Shown: positions 7,806 through 16,674 of the stretch, piece by piece
Layout: the number at the start of each line of letters is the position of its first letter
Position numbering within the stretch: position 1 is the first letter of the stretch
Origin: DATJSJ01 sp035504175
GTDB taxonomy: Bacteria > Pseudomonadota > Alphaproteobacteria > Acetobacterales > Acetobacteraceae
Direction: 5' to 3'
DNA: 54,397 bases
NCBI GenBank assembly: GCA_035504175.1
Contig: DATJSJ010000214.1
Span: 1-54,397 of the forward strand
Made by a program: the position numbers and the translations under genes
Notes under the pieces: generated by a model
Told to the model about the DNA's origin: nothing
What the model saw: the letters and a program-made list of their open reading frames with translations, nothing else
The model's database searches: none

Positions 7806-9014
7806 ATGACAACGCTTCTTGACAAGCATCGGTCGGCGACGGGCAGTGTGCAGAGCCCTGACGAGGCCGGATTGGATCTGGCGCTTTCGCGCATCGCCGC
7901 GGTCGCGCCGATGGTGGCGCGGCTCGCTCCCGACATTGAGCAAGCTCGCCGGATGCCGGAGGAGCTCGTGGCCGTTCTCAAGTCCGCACGGATTTACGGC
8001 ATGCTCGTGCCTCGCCGATACGGCGGGCTTGAGCTCGACCCGTCCAGTGCCTTTCGGGCGGTCAGGGCCCTGGCCAGACTCGATGGCTCGGTGGGGTGGA
8101 ATGCCATGATCGGCCAGATCGCAGCCCTGATGCCGTTCCTGGCGGGTCCAGCCTTGTGTGAGCAGGTCTACTGCGACGGCAAGGATCATATCATGGCCGG
8201 TTCGGGTCAGCCGGTCGGCACCGCCGCACGCGTTCCCGGCGGGTGGAAGGTTACCGGCGTCTGGCCATTTGCCAGTGGATGCCAGAACGCCGAGTGGATC
8301 GGAGCCAATTGCGTGATGATGGAGGGCGGTTCCCCTATCGACGCCGCCGACGCACCCGGCCCGATGATCCGCGCCTGCGTCATGCCGGCCGAACGCTGGG
8401 AGATTCGGGATACCTGGCACACCGTCGGCCTCAGGGGCACCGGCAGCCACCACGTCGCGCTGACCGACATGTTGGTACCCGACGAGAACTTCGTGGAGTT
8501 TCCGTTCGGGACCTCGTTCGCGCCCGATCCCATCTTCGCCAGGTTCCCCGAAATCCTCGTGCTGGCGCACGCCAATCTCGCCGTGGGCATCGCCGAGGGG
8601 GCGATCATGGATCTCGTCGAGCTGGCGAGCGCCGGCGTGAAACAGTTGTTCATGACCACCCCGCTGGCGGAGACCGAGCGTTTCAAGGAAGGCCTGGCAC
8701 GGCTTGACGCAGAGCTGATGGCGGCGCGCTCGCTGCTCGAGACACAGGTCACCGACGTCTGGCAGAATCCTGCGCAATCGACGGCAAAGGACCTGACCCG
8801 CGTGGGTGAACAACTGCAGGCGGCGATCTGGATCACCTCGGCATGCGTCAACGTTGCCGAAGGCTGCTTCGAGCTCGCCGGCAGCGGGGCCGTGTACGAA
8901 AGCTCACCGCTGCAACGAAGGGTGCGGGATCTTCGGGTTGCGGCCCAGCACGCGATCGTTCATCCGCGCCATTACGTCACGGCGGGCGCGGCCGCACTGG
9001 CGCGCCTCTCATGA
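7806..9014 (+). CDS. Acyl-CoA dehydrogenase-fold flavin-dependent monooxygenase/hydroxylase oxygenase component
   Basis: 402 residues with the acyl-CoA dehydrogenase fold: a helical N-terminal domain (ARLAPDIEQARRMPEELVAVLKSARIYGMLVPRRYGGLEL), a central beta domain (GGWKVTGVWPFASGC) and a C-terminal helical domain. The WPFASG pattern and the lack of the usual catalytic glutamate context are more like group D flavin monooxygenases (HsaA, HpaB/DszC-like) than true dehydrogenases, so a reduced-flavin-dependent hydroxylation is suggested. ATG 7806 follows GGAGG (7793-7797) at about 8 nt; GTG 7791 overlaps that site and is less likely. A small VOC-like gene follows after 52 nt. No flavin reductase lies nearby, so reduced FMN/FAD would come from elsewhere. 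Confidence 0.75.
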   Translation: MTTLLDKHRSATGSVQSPDEAGLDLALSRIAAVAPMVARLAPDIEQARRMPEELVAVLKSARIYGMLVPRRYGGLELDPSSAFRAVRALARLDGSVGWNAMIGQIAALMPFLAGPALCEQVYCDGKDHIMAGSGQPVGTAARVPGGWKVTGVWPFASGCQNAEWIGANCVMMEGGSPIDAADAPGPMIRACVMPAERWEIRDTWHTVGLRGTGSHHVALTDMLVPDENFVEFPFGTSFAPDPIFARFPEILVLAHANLAVGIAEGAIMDLVELASAGVKQLFMTTPLAETERFKEGLARLDAELMAARSLLETQVTDVWQNPAQSTAKDLTRVGEQLQAAIWITSACVNVAEGCFELAGSGAVYESSPLQRRVRDLRVAAQHAIVHPRHYVTAGAAALARLS

Positions 9015-9066
9015 GCAGCAGCGGCAGACGCGACGCATAGAAACACGCAAGGCAGACGGTATCGCC

Positions 9067-9627
9067 ATGATCCATCACGTATCGATCCCGGCGCGCGAGC
9101 CGCGGCACGTTGCCGAGGTTCTGGCCGAACTGATGAACGGCAGCTGCTTTCCGTTCCGACCGCTCGAAGGCGCCTTCATGGCGGCGAGCGGCGACGCGAA
9201 CGGCACGATGATCGAAGTCTACCCGGAGCGCATGACACTCACCATGCCGGACCGCGACGATCCGGCCGTCTTCGCCGAGCATCCGACGCCGCCGCCAGCC
9301 TGGCCGTTCCACATATTGCTGTCGGTGCCGTGGGAGGCGGAGGACGTCGAGCGGATCGGCGCTCGCGAGGGTTGGCGCGCCAAGACCTTCGGCCGCGGCA
9401 CGCCGGGACAGAAGCCGTTCTTCCACGTCATCGAGTTCTGGCTGGAAAACCGGCTGCTGATCGAGGTCGCGACACCGGCGATGGCACAGGAATATCTCGA
9501 CTTCTGCAAAAGTCCCCAGACCTCGAGGACGGGCGACCCTTTGTCCGCCCGCCCGCCGCGATCGGGCCAGGCGGGTCCGCCTGCCGTCGCGGTCGTCCCC
9601 GGATCCCGGACAACCGGACAGGCTTGA
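9067..9627 (+). CDS. VOC-superfamily-like (glyoxalase/dioxygenase fold) protein
   Basis: 186 residues starting MIHHVSIPAREPRHVAEVLAEL, a typical first beta-strand/helix of the vicinal-oxygen-chelate fold. Further blocks are GTMIEVYPE and WPFHILLSVP. The metal-ligand pattern is incomplete to my eye (His near the N-terminus, later His/Glu in FHVIEFW), so enzymatic activity is uncertain. The last 35 or so residues (Pro/Arg/Gly-rich) look like read-through and are probably not folded. It is likely co-transcribed with the flavin monooxygenase-like gene upstream. Confidence 0.6.
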   Translation: MIHHVSIPAREPRHVAEVLAELMNGSCFPFRPLEGAFMAASGDANGTMIEVYPERMTLTMPDRDDPAVFAEHPTPPPAWPFHILLSVPWEAEDVERIGAREGWRAKTFGRGTPGQKPFFHVIEFWLENRLLIEVATPAMAQEYLDFCKSPQTSRTGDPLSARPPRSGQAGPPAVAVVPGSRTTGQA

Positions 9628-9875
9628 TCCGACTGAACCAGAGACCATGGGACGAGCGGGCAGCGAAAGTGCCACCCGGCGGAGATTCAAGGCAAAAGCG
9701 GCGCTGGAGGCGATCCGGCGCCGCCAGCCCACTGCTCGACTTCGCAGGCTGTCAAGCGACCGGCGCGGAATTCGCGGTACGCGCATGCCGTCGGTGGCGC
9801 CGATCGTGGGAAGGCGATGCGACACCCGGGCGCCGGTCGGTCTCCCGCTCCGCGCGAGGAGGTCGCGCAGCACAC

Positions 9876-10565
9876 TCATCCTCGCGACCTCCGCCTCGGT
9901 GCCGCGGCGTCGCCGCCCGCGACGATGTCGAGCATGTCCGCCGCAACATTGCGCAGATGGGTGAGCATCGCGGCGCGGGCGCGGCGGGCGTTGCCCTCGG
10001 CAAACGCATCGAGAATGGCGACGTGCTCGGCGGCGTCGCGCGACACCCGGCCGGTCGGGCTGGTCAGCTCGAACAGCCGTGTCGTCATGCGCAACTCGCG
10101 GATGATCCGCACCATGACGCCGTTGTTGATCGCACGCGGGAACAGCAGGTGCAGGCTGTCATCCATTTCCCAGTGCGCCGCGTCCTGCTGGTCGTGCAGC
10201 CCAAGCTGCAGCACCTGCGCACGCATCTGCGCGATCATTTCGGGCGCCACGCGCCCGATGGCGAGCTCCACGGCCTCGCCTTCGATCAGCTCACGCAGCT
10301 TCAGCGCCTGGAAGAACTCGACCGAGTTGACGTGCCGGACCGCGTAGGAGCGTGACCCCTGCTTGACCAGAAGCCCCTCCGCCGCCAGGCGCAGGATCGC
10401 CTCGCGGATCGGCGTGCGGGAGATCCTGAGCTGCCCGGCGAGCCGACCCTCCACCACCACGCTGCCGCCCGGCAGCTTGCGGGTGAGCACGAGGCGGCTC
10501 AGCGCGTCGTAGGCGCGCTCCGCCAGGCTGCCTTCGGATTCGGGCGGGTCGGCCCCCTCGGTCAC
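9876..10565 (-). CDS. GntR-family (FadR/FCD subfamily) transcriptional regulator
   Basis: 229 residues: an N-terminal winged helix (SLAERAYDALSRLVLTRKLPGG, then LRISRTPIREAILRLAAEGL) followed by an all-helical FCD effector domain with conserved Asp/His positions (DDSLHLLF, EHVAILDAFAEGN). The start is GTG 10565, overlapping the stop of the DapA-family gene (GTGA), so it is the last gene of the minus-strand catabolic operon. FCD regulators usually sense small carboxylates or amino acids and repress their own cluster. The inverted repeat at 14400-14418 is the most likely target. Confidence 0.88.
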   Translation of the reverse strand: MTEGADPPESEGSLAERAYDALSRLVLTRKLPGGSVVVEGRLAGQLRISRTPIREAILRLAAEGLLVKQGSRSYAVRHVNSVEFFQALKLRELIEGEAVELAIGRVAPEMIAQMRAQVLQLGLHDQQDAAHWEMDDSLHLLFPRAINNGVMVRIIRELRMTTRLFELTSPTGRVSRDAAEHVAILDAFAEGNARRARAAMLTHLRNVAADMLDIVAGGDAAAPRRRSRG

Positions 10566-11509
10566 CTTGGACCGTCGCGCTGGATCACGCCTGCCTCGAG
10601 CAGTGCCGCGCGAAGCCGGGCAAGCTCCGCCTCGGGCAGCGGTGTGACGGGCGGCCGGGCCGCGCCGTTCCGCCAGTCGCCGGTGAGCGTCATGCAGGCC
10701 TTGAGGCGGGCGGTTGCCAGGCCGGCCGGCGCCTCGCCGTAGATCGCATTCGCCAGCGGCTGGATGCGGTGATGCAGCGCCCGCGCGGTCGCGAGATCGC
10801 CCTGGCGCACGGCGCGGTCCAGGGCCACGATCTCATCGGGCATCAGCACGGCCAGGCTGACCAGGCTGCCCTCGCTGCCGAGGACGAAGCAGGACAGCAG
10901 ATGCTCGTCGCCCGACGCCATGACGGCGACGTGCGGCGCGATCGACTTCACCAGGCGGCGGTTGCGGTCATAGGCGTTGCTCTCCCAACTGCCTTCCTTG
11001 ATGCCGACCACGTTCGGCAGCGTGACCAGTTCGGCCAGCACGCGGGGCCTGTAGGCGAGTGCCGAGGCGACCCCCGCCTGATACAGCATCATTGCGATGC
11101 CGCAGGCCTCGCCGATGCGCCGGTGATGCGTCACCGCCATCCGATCGTCCTGCGACAGCGCCCAGGAGAAGGGTGGAAAGACGAGCACGCAATCGGCACC
11201 CGCCTCCGCCGCATCGCGCGCATGCGCCGCCGCCTCCTCCGTCGCCTCGGCGATCACACCGGCGACGATCACGTGCGTCGCGCCAAGCAGGGTGGCCGCG
11301 ATTTCGGTCACCCGCCGGCGCTCGGCGCGGCTGAGCAGGAAATTCTCGCCCGCATGGCCATTGCACAGCACCCCGGCGATGCCGGGCACGGCGGCGTAGC
11401 GCCGGAAATGCGCCGCCAGCAGATCCTCGTCGATCTGCCCGTCGGCCCGGAACGGCGTGAGCGTCGAGACATAGATGCCATGGAACGGAGCGTCGTGCGA
11501 AGGGATCAC
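10562..11509 (-). CDS. Dihydrodipicolinate synthase/N-acetylneuraminate lyase family protein
   Basis: 315-residue TIM-barrel class I aldolase/dehydratase-deaminase. The Schiff-base lysine is K171 in VVGIKEGSWE and the catalytic tyrosine Y143 in MMLYQAG. The substrate-carboxylate loop is NGHAGE instead of the GTTGE of true DapA, so it is not lysine biosynthesis. Members of this family next to HcnABC-type dehydrogenases act in hydroxyproline breakdown (pyrroline-4-hydroxy-2-carboxylate deaminase), which is one plausible role. No hydroxyproline epimerase or ketoglutarate semialdehyde dehydrogenase is in the window, so the assignment stays open. The start overlaps the oxidoreductase stop (ATGA). 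Confidence 0.82.
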   Translation of the reverse strand: MIPSHDAPFHGIYVSTLTPFRADGQIDEDLLAAHFRRYAAVPGIAGVLCNGHAGENFLLSRAERRRVTEIAATLLGATHVIVAGVIAEATEEAAAHARDAAEAGADCVLVFPPFSWALSQDDRMAVTHHRRIGEACGIAMMLYQAGVASALAYRPRVLAELVTLPNVVGIKEGSWESNAYDRNRRLVKSIAPHVAVMASGDEHLLSCFVLGSEGSLVSLAVLMPDEIVALDRAVRQGDLATARALHHRIQPLANAIYGEAPAGLATARLKACMTLTGDWRNGAARPPVTPLPEAELARLRAALLEAGVIQRDGPR

Positions 11510-12636
11510 GCTGTGGCCTCGAGCTGCGCGGGAGCGGGCTGAATGAGCCGGGTCGGATCGAACAGCGGCATGTCCGGCGCGCGGCCCAGAAGGCGGTCCG
11601 CGAGCAGGCGCCCCATATAGGGGGCGCTGGTGTAGCCGGAATGGACGCAGCCGATGACGTAGGCCTCGTCCAGCCCGGGCAGCGGGCCGATCATCGGCAT
11701 GGCGTCGGCGGTCTCCGACTCGAGCCCGAGCCAGATGCGTACGATTCGGGTCTCGCCCAGCGCGGGGATCGCGTGGCGCGCCAGCTGGATGTTGCCGATG
11801 AGATTGTCGGGAATGGCTGCCACGCCGCCGCGCTCAGGGTCGCCGATGCCCTGCCAGCCGCCGCCGATCAGCACCGTGCCGTTCTCGAATTGCTTGAGCG
11901 ACAGGAGCCCGTTGGCGATGCCGACGACGCTGCGCATGACCGGACGCATCCGCTCGGTCACCACGAGCTGGTTGACGAGGCATTTGACCGGAACGCGCAG
12001 GCCGAGCCAGGCGAGCATGGTTTCGAGCCACACGCCGCCGGCCAGCACGAGGCGCCGCGCGCGGATCCGCTGCGTGCGGCTGCGGATCAGGTAGGCGCCG
12101 CCTTCCGGCTCGATCCCCTCGACCGGCGTCTGCTCGAGGATCGTCGCACCCGCCGTCAGCAGCGCCTGCCGGTAGGCCCGGCCGGTGAGATAGGCGGTCA
12201 CGTGGCCGTCGAGCTCGCAGAAGGCGGCCGCCAGCAGCGACGGGTTGAGGCCCGGCTCGATCGCGCACGCCTCGCCTTGCGTCACCAGCCGGATCGGCGC
12301 ACCTGCGGCGGCGCGCGCCGCGGCGCGCTTCTCCAGCATCTCGCGTTCGGCCGGGGTGAAGGCGAGCGACAGGCCAGGTGCGGCGCGCGCCCCGACATCC
12401 TGCCCGAGCCACCGCGCCGAGGAGAGCCAGAGCTCGCGTCCCTTCATCGCGTACGGAATGAGGGCCGCGCGGGTCATGTGCAGCGTCAGCGTCCCGGCAT
12501 TCACGCCCGACGCCTCGCGGCAGATCTCGCCGCGATCGATGAGCGCCGTGCGCATGCCGCCGCGGGCGAGGTGGAGGGCGACCGTCGCGCCCATCGCGCC
12601 GGCGCCCACGACCGCTGCATCGAACGCCGGCTCCAT
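11506..12636 (-). CDS. FAD-dependent DadA/HcnC-like oxidoreductase, catalytic subunit of a three-component dehydrogenase
   Basis: 376 residues of the D-amino acid oxidase/glycine oxidase fold. It opens with the FAD motif VVGAGAMGATVALHLARGG and closes with GYTSAPYMGRLLADRLLG. It should oxidise the C-N bond of an amino or imino acid (opine, hydroxyproline, D-amino acid) and pass electrons to its partner subunits. ATG 12636 is used; GTG 12651, which overlaps the upstream stop as GTGA, is equally possible and adds 5 residues. It is followed by the DapA-family gene and preceded by the HcnB- and HcnA-like subunits in one operon. True cyanide synthesis is not implied. Confidence 0.85.
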   Translation of the reverse strand: MEPAFDAAVVGAGAMGATVALHLARGGMRTALIDRGEICREASGVNAGTLTLHMTRAALIPYAMKGRELWLSSARWLGQDVGARAAPGLSLAFTPAEREMLEKRAAARAAAGAPIRLVTQGEACAIEPGLNPSLLAAAFCELDGHVTAYLTGRAYRQALLTAGATILEQTPVEGIEPEGGAYLIRSRTQRIRARRLVLAGGVWLETMLAWLGLRVPVKCLVNQLVVTERMRPVMRSVVGIANGLLSLKQFENGTVLIGGGWQGIGDPERGGVAAIPDNLIGNIQLARHAIPALGETRIVRIWLGLESETADAMPMIGPLPGLDEAYVIGCVHSGYTSAPYMGRLLADRLLGRAPDMPLFDPTRLIQPAPAQLEATA

Positions 12637-12647
12637 CGACGCACCCG

Positions 12648-14066
12648 TCACAGCGGTGCCGGCGGCGGCAGCGCGAGCGTCGCGTAGTCGATTTCGGCGG
12701 CCAGCAGGTTCAGCGGCAGCGGGCGGAAGGGCGTGCGTCCCGTGAAGTAGCCGGCGGAGGGTCGCGCGCCGCTCTCGCCTGCGAGCAGCGCACCCGCCAC
12801 GTCGCCGCAGATGCGGCCCTGACAGGGGCCCATGCCGCAGCGGGTCCAGGCCTTGAGCTGGTTCACCGTGCGCGCGCCGTCCGCCGCCGCGGCGTCGATC
12901 TCCGCCCGCGTCACATCCTCGCAGCGACACACGATGGTTTCGGCGGAGATGCCGGCGACCTGCGCCGGACGCAGCGCCATGAGCCGCGCCATCGCGGCGC
13001 CGAAGCGGCGCGCCCGCCGCGCCTGCGTCCGGAGCGCCGCGGTGGACGAGCGATACGCATCGGGCGCGACCGCCCCCAGAGCTCGGGCGGCGGCCAGGCC
13101 GGCGAGCCGGCCGTCGATCGCTGCCGCGGCCGCGCCGGCGATGCCCGCGCCGTCGCCCGCGACATAGAGGCCGGGCATCGAGCTGCGCAACGCGGCATCG
13201 AGCGTCGGCACCCAGCCGCCACGCAGTGCGTCGTAATGGTGCTCGACGCGAAGCAGGCGCGTGATGTCGGTGGACGCGGTCAGGCCGTTGCCGACCGCCA
13301 CCGCATCGACGATGCGCTCGAGCGGCGGACCGGCGACCGGCCGCCCGTCCCCGTCCACGCGCCCGATTGCGACGCGCAGCCGGTTCTGCGGCGCTTCCTC
13401 CACCCGCCGCAGGGCATGGCGATGCAGAACGGGCACGCCGGCCTGCAGCAGCCTGGCGCGCCAGCGCGCGCCGCGCGCCGCGAGATCCGGTCGGGACGCC
13501 AGCGCTCGCCAATCCGCCAGCCAATCGGCGCGCGTGGCGAGATCGACGAGTCCGGCGACCTTGCCGCCGGCCTTGAGAATGCCCGCGGCGACCGCGAGCA
13601 GCAGCGGCCCCTGCCCCGCGACCAGCGTCTGCTCGCCCGGCAGCATGCCGTCGGATTTCAGCATGATCGTCGCGCCGGCCAGCCCGACGACGCCGGGCAG
13701 CGTCCAGCCGGGGAACGGAATCACGCGCTCCTGCGCGCCGGTCGCCGCGATGACGGCGCGGGCGGACCAGGAGGCGGGGCCGTCCGGCCCCAGCGCGTCG
13801 ACGCGAAAGCCTGGCGAGACCGACCAGACGATGTGCTCGAAGCGCGTGGTGACCGTGCTTGCCGCGAGCCGCTCGCGCAGCCGCACGCCGGCCGGATCGG
13901 CGTCGGCGCCGGCGAAGGCACGCGGCGGTGCGCGGTACACCTGGCCGCCGGCCTGCGGCGCCTCGTCGAGCAGGGTGGCGGCGAGCCCGTGCTCGGCGGC
14001 GGCGAGTGCCGCCTCCGCGCCGGCGGGACCGCCGCCCACGACGATGATATCCGCGGCCGTGCTCAC
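12648..14066 (-). CDS. HcnB/OoxA-like FAD/NAD(P)-binding subunit with C-terminal [2Fe-2S] (BFD-like) domain
   Basis: 472 residues. The N-terminal dinucleotide motif is VVGGGPAGAEAALAAAEHG, with a second nucleotide site around ATGAQE and AGDGAGIAGAAAA. The C-terminal domain contains CRCEDV and CGMGPCQGRIC, four cysteines in the pattern of BFD-type [2Fe-2S] domains. This is the middle, electron-transfer subunit of heteromeric opine oxidases, LhpBEF-type hydroxyproline dehydrogenases and HcnABC. The start is GTG 14066, overlapping the stop of the small ferredoxin-like gene (GTGA); longer in-frame versions contain non-homologous sequence. Confidence 0.87.
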   Translation of the reverse strand: MSTAADIIVVGGGPAGAEAALAAAEHGLAATLLDEAPQAGGQVYRAPPRAFAGADADPAGVRLRERLAASTVTTRFEHIVWSVSPGFRVDALGPDGPASWSARAVIAATGAQERVIPFPGWTLPGVVGLAGATIMLKSDGMLPGEQTLVAGQGPLLLAVAAGILKAGGKVAGLVDLATRADWLADWRALASRPDLAARGARWRARLLQAGVPVLHRHALRRVEEAPQNRLRVAIGRVDGDGRPVAGPPLERIVDAVAVGNGLTASTDITRLLRVEHHYDALRGGWVPTLDAALRSSMPGLYVAGDGAGIAGAAAAAIDGRLAGLAAARALGAVAPDAYRSSTAALRTQARRARRFGAAMARLMALRPAQVAGISAETIVCRCEDVTRAEIDAAAADGARTVNQLKAWTRCGMGPCQGRICGDVAGALLAGESGARPSAGYFTGRTPFRPLPLNLLAAEIDYATLALPPPAPL

Positions 14067-14374
14067 GGCACGCTGCCGGGCCGCACGATCATGCCGTCCC
14101 GAACCTCCGTCCGGCAGGCCGGGCGGCGCACCCCGTCCGCCACCACGGTGCATTCCTGGCAGAGCCCCATCCAGCAGAAGCTCGCACGCGGCAGGCCGGC
14201 ACGCGGACTGGTGCGCAGCGTGCGCACGCCGGCGGCCAGCAATGCGCCGGCAACCGACTCGCCGAGACAGGCATCCACCTTCCGGCCGTCGAAGACGAAC
14301 CGCACCGGCGCTCCCCGTTCGACGCCCGCCGCGCGCAATCCGCCCCGCGACCCGGGCGATCGATTCTCATCCAT
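14063..14374 (-). CDS. HcnA-like (2Fe-2S)-binding small subunit
   Basis: 103 residues with a ferredoxin-like cysteine set in the second half: C-WMGL-C-QE-C, then a fourth Cys in RRPAC (C-x4-C-x2-C-x11-C). The N-terminal half (VRFVFDGRKVDACLGESVAGALLAAG) matches the beta-grasp start of HcnA and related subunits. It is the first gene of the operon, 82 bp from the divergent ABC transporter. ATG 14374 (MDENRS) is chosen from length and homology; upstream codons run through the operator. It completes the alpha-beta-gamma dehydrogenase with the two genes below. Confidence 0.85.
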   Translation of the reverse strand: MDENRSPGSRGGLRAAGVERGAPVRFVFDGRKVDACLGESVAGALLAAGVRTLRTSPRAGLPRASFCWMGLCQECTVVADGVRRPACRTEVRDGMIVRPGSVP

Positions 14375-14399
14375 GCTGGCGGTTCTTCTGTCGACAGAC

Positions 14400-14418
14400 G
14401 GGATACAATTCGTATACC
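14400..14418. promoter_or_regulatory. 19-bp inverted repeat in the divergent promoter, likely GntR operator
   Basis: GGGATAC-AATTC-GTATACC: arms match at 6 of 7 positions around a 5-bp spacer. It lies midway between the dehydrogenase operon (start 14374) and the amino acid ABC transporter (start 14457). GTAT/ATAC arms are common in FCD-type GntR operators, and a GntR gene ends the minus-strand operon. A single repressor site controlling both directions is inferred. Confidence 0.55.
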
Positions 14419-14456
14419 GTTGGCCCACGCGGCGCAACCTCACCGGGGTGAACGAC

Positions 14457-15266
14457 ATGGGTGTTCTGACGTGGACGGGCCGCATCGCCGGCCTTGCCTG
14501 CCTGCTCGCCGTGCCATTGGCCGCGGAGGCGCACAGCCTCGACGAGATTCTTTCGTCGAAGACGCTGGTGGTCGGGATCAATCCCAACCTTCCGCCGCTC
14601 GGATTGTTCGACAACCAGAATCAGGTGCAGGGCTTCGACGTCGATGTCGCCAACAAGCTCGGCGCGATGCTGGGCGTGAAGGTGCAGATCGTGCAGGTCA
14701 ACTCGGCCGACCGCGTGCCGTTCCTCGTCACCGGCAAGGCCGACCTGATGATGGGCGCACTGACCCGCACGCCGGACCGGGCGAAGGTGATCGACTTCTC
14801 GGTGCCGATCCAGACGGAGGCCCTCAGCGCCCTGGTCAAGGCCGACGCTCCCTACAAGACCATATCGGACCTGAATTCCTCCAAGGTGCGCCTGATCGAG
14901 GTGCGCGGCACGACGCCCGTCGACTACGCCAAGCAGCATCTGCCCGACGCCCAGATGACGCTGTTCGACAACTACCCCGATGCCGTGCGCGCGTTCGAAC
15001 AGGGACGCGGCGACGCGATCGTGGATGTCGTGGACTATCTCGGCATGTATACCAAGCAGTATCCGGCCAAGACCCGCGTCATCGCCGACACCAACGCCGA
15101 GGTGGACTACGACTGCATCGGCCTCGCATTCGGCAACCAGGCGCTGAAATCCTGGCTGAACGTGGCCCTGTTCCAGCTCGAGACCAACGGCTTCCTGCCC
15201 GATACCTACAAGAAGTGGTTCGGCATGGCCATGGTCTACCCGGTGCCGGTCTCGCCGTATTTCTGA
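14457..15266 (+). CDS. Amino acid ABC transporter, periplasmic binding protein (family 3)
   Basis: 269 residues with a signal peptide (LTWTGRIAGLACLLAVPLAAEAHS) and a bacterial extracellular solute-binding family 3 domain. Landmarks are TLVVGINPNLPPLGL, GFDVDVANKLGAML, LMMGALTRTPDRAKVIDFS and the hinge RLIEVRGTTP. It captures a polar or opine-like amino acid for the two permeases and ATPase that follow. ATG 14457 has a weak GGGGTG upstream; GTG 14448 is an alternative. Its position opposite the dehydrogenase operon suggests it imports that enzyme's substrate. Confidence 0.9.
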   Translation: MGVLTWTGRIAGLACLLAVPLAAEAHSLDEILSSKTLVVGINPNLPPLGLFDNQNQVQGFDVDVANKLGAMLGVKVQIVQVNSADRVPFLVTGKADLMMGALTRTPDRAKVIDFSVPIQTEALSALVKADAPYKTISDLNSSKVRLIEVRGTTPVDYAKQHLPDAQMTLFDNYPDAVRAFEQGRGDAIVDVVDYLGMYTKQYPAKTRVIADTNAEVDYDCIGLAFGNQALKSWLNVALFQLETNGFLPDTYKKWFGMAMVYPVPVSPYF

Positions 15267-15292
15267 GACGGCGCCGACGGCGCGTCGGGCCC

Positions 15293-15967
15293 ATGCACTA
15301 TGTCCTGCACTATGGCCAGATTGCGCCCTACCTTCCTTACCTCCTGGGAGGGATGCTGATCAGCCTGGCGCTCAGCATCCTCTCCTTCGCCGGCGGCATG
15401 GTGCTCGGACTGGCATTCGCCATCATCCGCGATGAGGGCGACCCGATCGCGTCCCGCCTGGTGCGCGGCTACGTGGCATTCTTCACCAACACGCCGCAGC
15501 TCGTGCAGATCTACGTGATCTATTTCGGCCTGCCGGATTTCGGCGTGCTGTTTTCGCCGTTCGCCGCCGTGCTGATCGGCATGACGCTGAATGCCGCCGG
15601 CTATCTCACGGAGATCCTGCGCGCCGGCCTTGTCTCCGTCCATATCGAGGAACTCGACGCCGCCGCGACGCTGAACATGAACCGGCTGCAGACCTTGCGA
15701 CACGTCGTCCTGCCGCATCTCTTTCGTGTCACCATGCCGGCCCTGAGCAACCAGTACATCCTGATGACGCTTGGTACCTCGATGGCCGCCATCTTCGGCG
15801 TGGAGGAGCTGACCGGCCGCGCCTTCAACATCAACTCCACGACGTTCCGCTCGATCGAGATCTTTACAACGGTTGCGGCGATCTATGTCGTCGTCACCTT
15901 CATCGTCACGATCCTGCTTGCCCTGTTCGGCCGCTGGGCGTTCCGCGCCCGGGTTCCGGTGCTCTGA
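15293..15967 (+). CDS. Amino acid ABC transporter permease (HisM/GlnP type), first
   Basis: 224-residue inner-membrane permease with about five helices. The EAA loop (residues about 123-143, EELDAAATLNMNRLQTLRHVVLP) docks the ATPase. The N-terminal segment YLLGGMLISLALSILSF and the FFTNTPQLVQIYVIYFGLP stretch are typical of the HisM/GlnP family. The start at ATG 15293 is 27 nt after the binding protein; the stop overlaps the second permease start (TGATG). It forms a heterodimer with the next gene. Confidence 0.9.
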   Translation: MHYVLHYGQIAPYLPYLLGGMLISLALSILSFAGGMVLGLAFAIIRDEGDPIASRLVRGYVAFFTNTPQLVQIYVIYFGLPDFGVLFSPFAAVLIGMTLNAAGYLTEILRAGLVSVHIEELDAAATLNMNRLQTLRHVVLPHLFRVTMPALSNQYILMTLGTSMAAIFGVEELTGRAFNINSTTFRSIEIFTTVAAIYVVVTFIVTILLALFGRWAFRARVPVL

Positions 15968-16674
15968 TGCTCGGCTTCATCCTGGCCGAAATCCCGCGCT
16001 TGTTCACGATCTACAACGTCATTCTGCTGGCGAAGGCGGCGCTCACCACGCTGGCGCTGTCGGCGGTCGGCTGTGTCGTCGGCCTGTTCTGCGGCGCGCT
16101 GCTGACGGTGGCGCGGCTGTCCCGGCGCCCCGCGCTCTGGCCGCTCAAGGCGTTCGCGTTTCTCTATGTCGAGATCATGCGCCGGGTGCCGTTTCTGATC
16201 ACGCTCATGACGTTTTTCTTCGGCGCGCAGGTGCTCGGCTTCGATTTTTCGCCGCTCGCGATCGCCTTCGTCAGCACGTCCGTGATCTCGACCGCCTTCG
16301 TCGCCGAAATCGTCCGCTCCGGATTGCAGGCGGTCAGGCCGAGCCAGCTCGAGGCGGCGGCGGTGATGAATTTTTCCGCCTGGCAGAGCTTCTGGCTGGT
16401 GCGGCTGCCGCAGGCCTGGCCGATCATCCTGCCGCCGGTGTTCGCCTATTTCGTGCTGTTCATCAAGGACACGGCACTCGCCTCGCAGGCCGGCGTGCTG
16501 GAGCTGACCCAGGCCGCCAGGATCCTGAACACCAAAGGTTTCTCGGCCTCCCTCGTCTATGCGGCCGTGCTGCTGCTCTACTTCGCCATTTCCTACCCGC
16601 TGGCCCGTCTCGGGGTCGTCCTGGAGAAACGCCTTGGCGCAGCTCGACATTCGCGGCCTGGTCGCCCGGTATAG
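15967..16674 (+). CDS. Amino acid ABC transporter permease, second
   Basis: 235 residues, the same family as its neighbour. The conserved MRRVPFLITLMTFFFGAQ and the EAA loop SQLEAAAVMNFSAWQSFWLVRLP are visible. It starts one base inside the upstream stop, giving tight coupling. The coding region extends about 40 nt into the ATPase gene, so the three membrane/ATPase genes are one translational unit. It completes the transmembrane pore of the importer. Confidence 0.9.
   Translation: MLGFILAEIPRLFTIYNVILLAKAALTTLALSAVGCVVGLFCGALLTVARLSRRPALWPLKAFAFLYVEIMRRVPFLITLMTFFFGAQVLGFDFSPLAIAFVSTSVISTAFVAEIVRSGLQAVRPSQLEAAAVMNFSAWQSFWLVRLPQAWPIILPPVFAYFVLFIKDTALASQAGVLELTQAARILNTKGFSASLVYAAVLLLYFAISYPLARLGVVLEKRLGAARHSRPGRPV

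Noticed and set aside
11506..14374. Hydrogen cyanide synthase (hcnABC)
   Set aside because: The three subunits share the architecture, but adjacency to a DapA-family lyase, GntR regulator and amino acid importer fits amino acid or opine catabolism better. Sequence alone cannot prove cyanide production.
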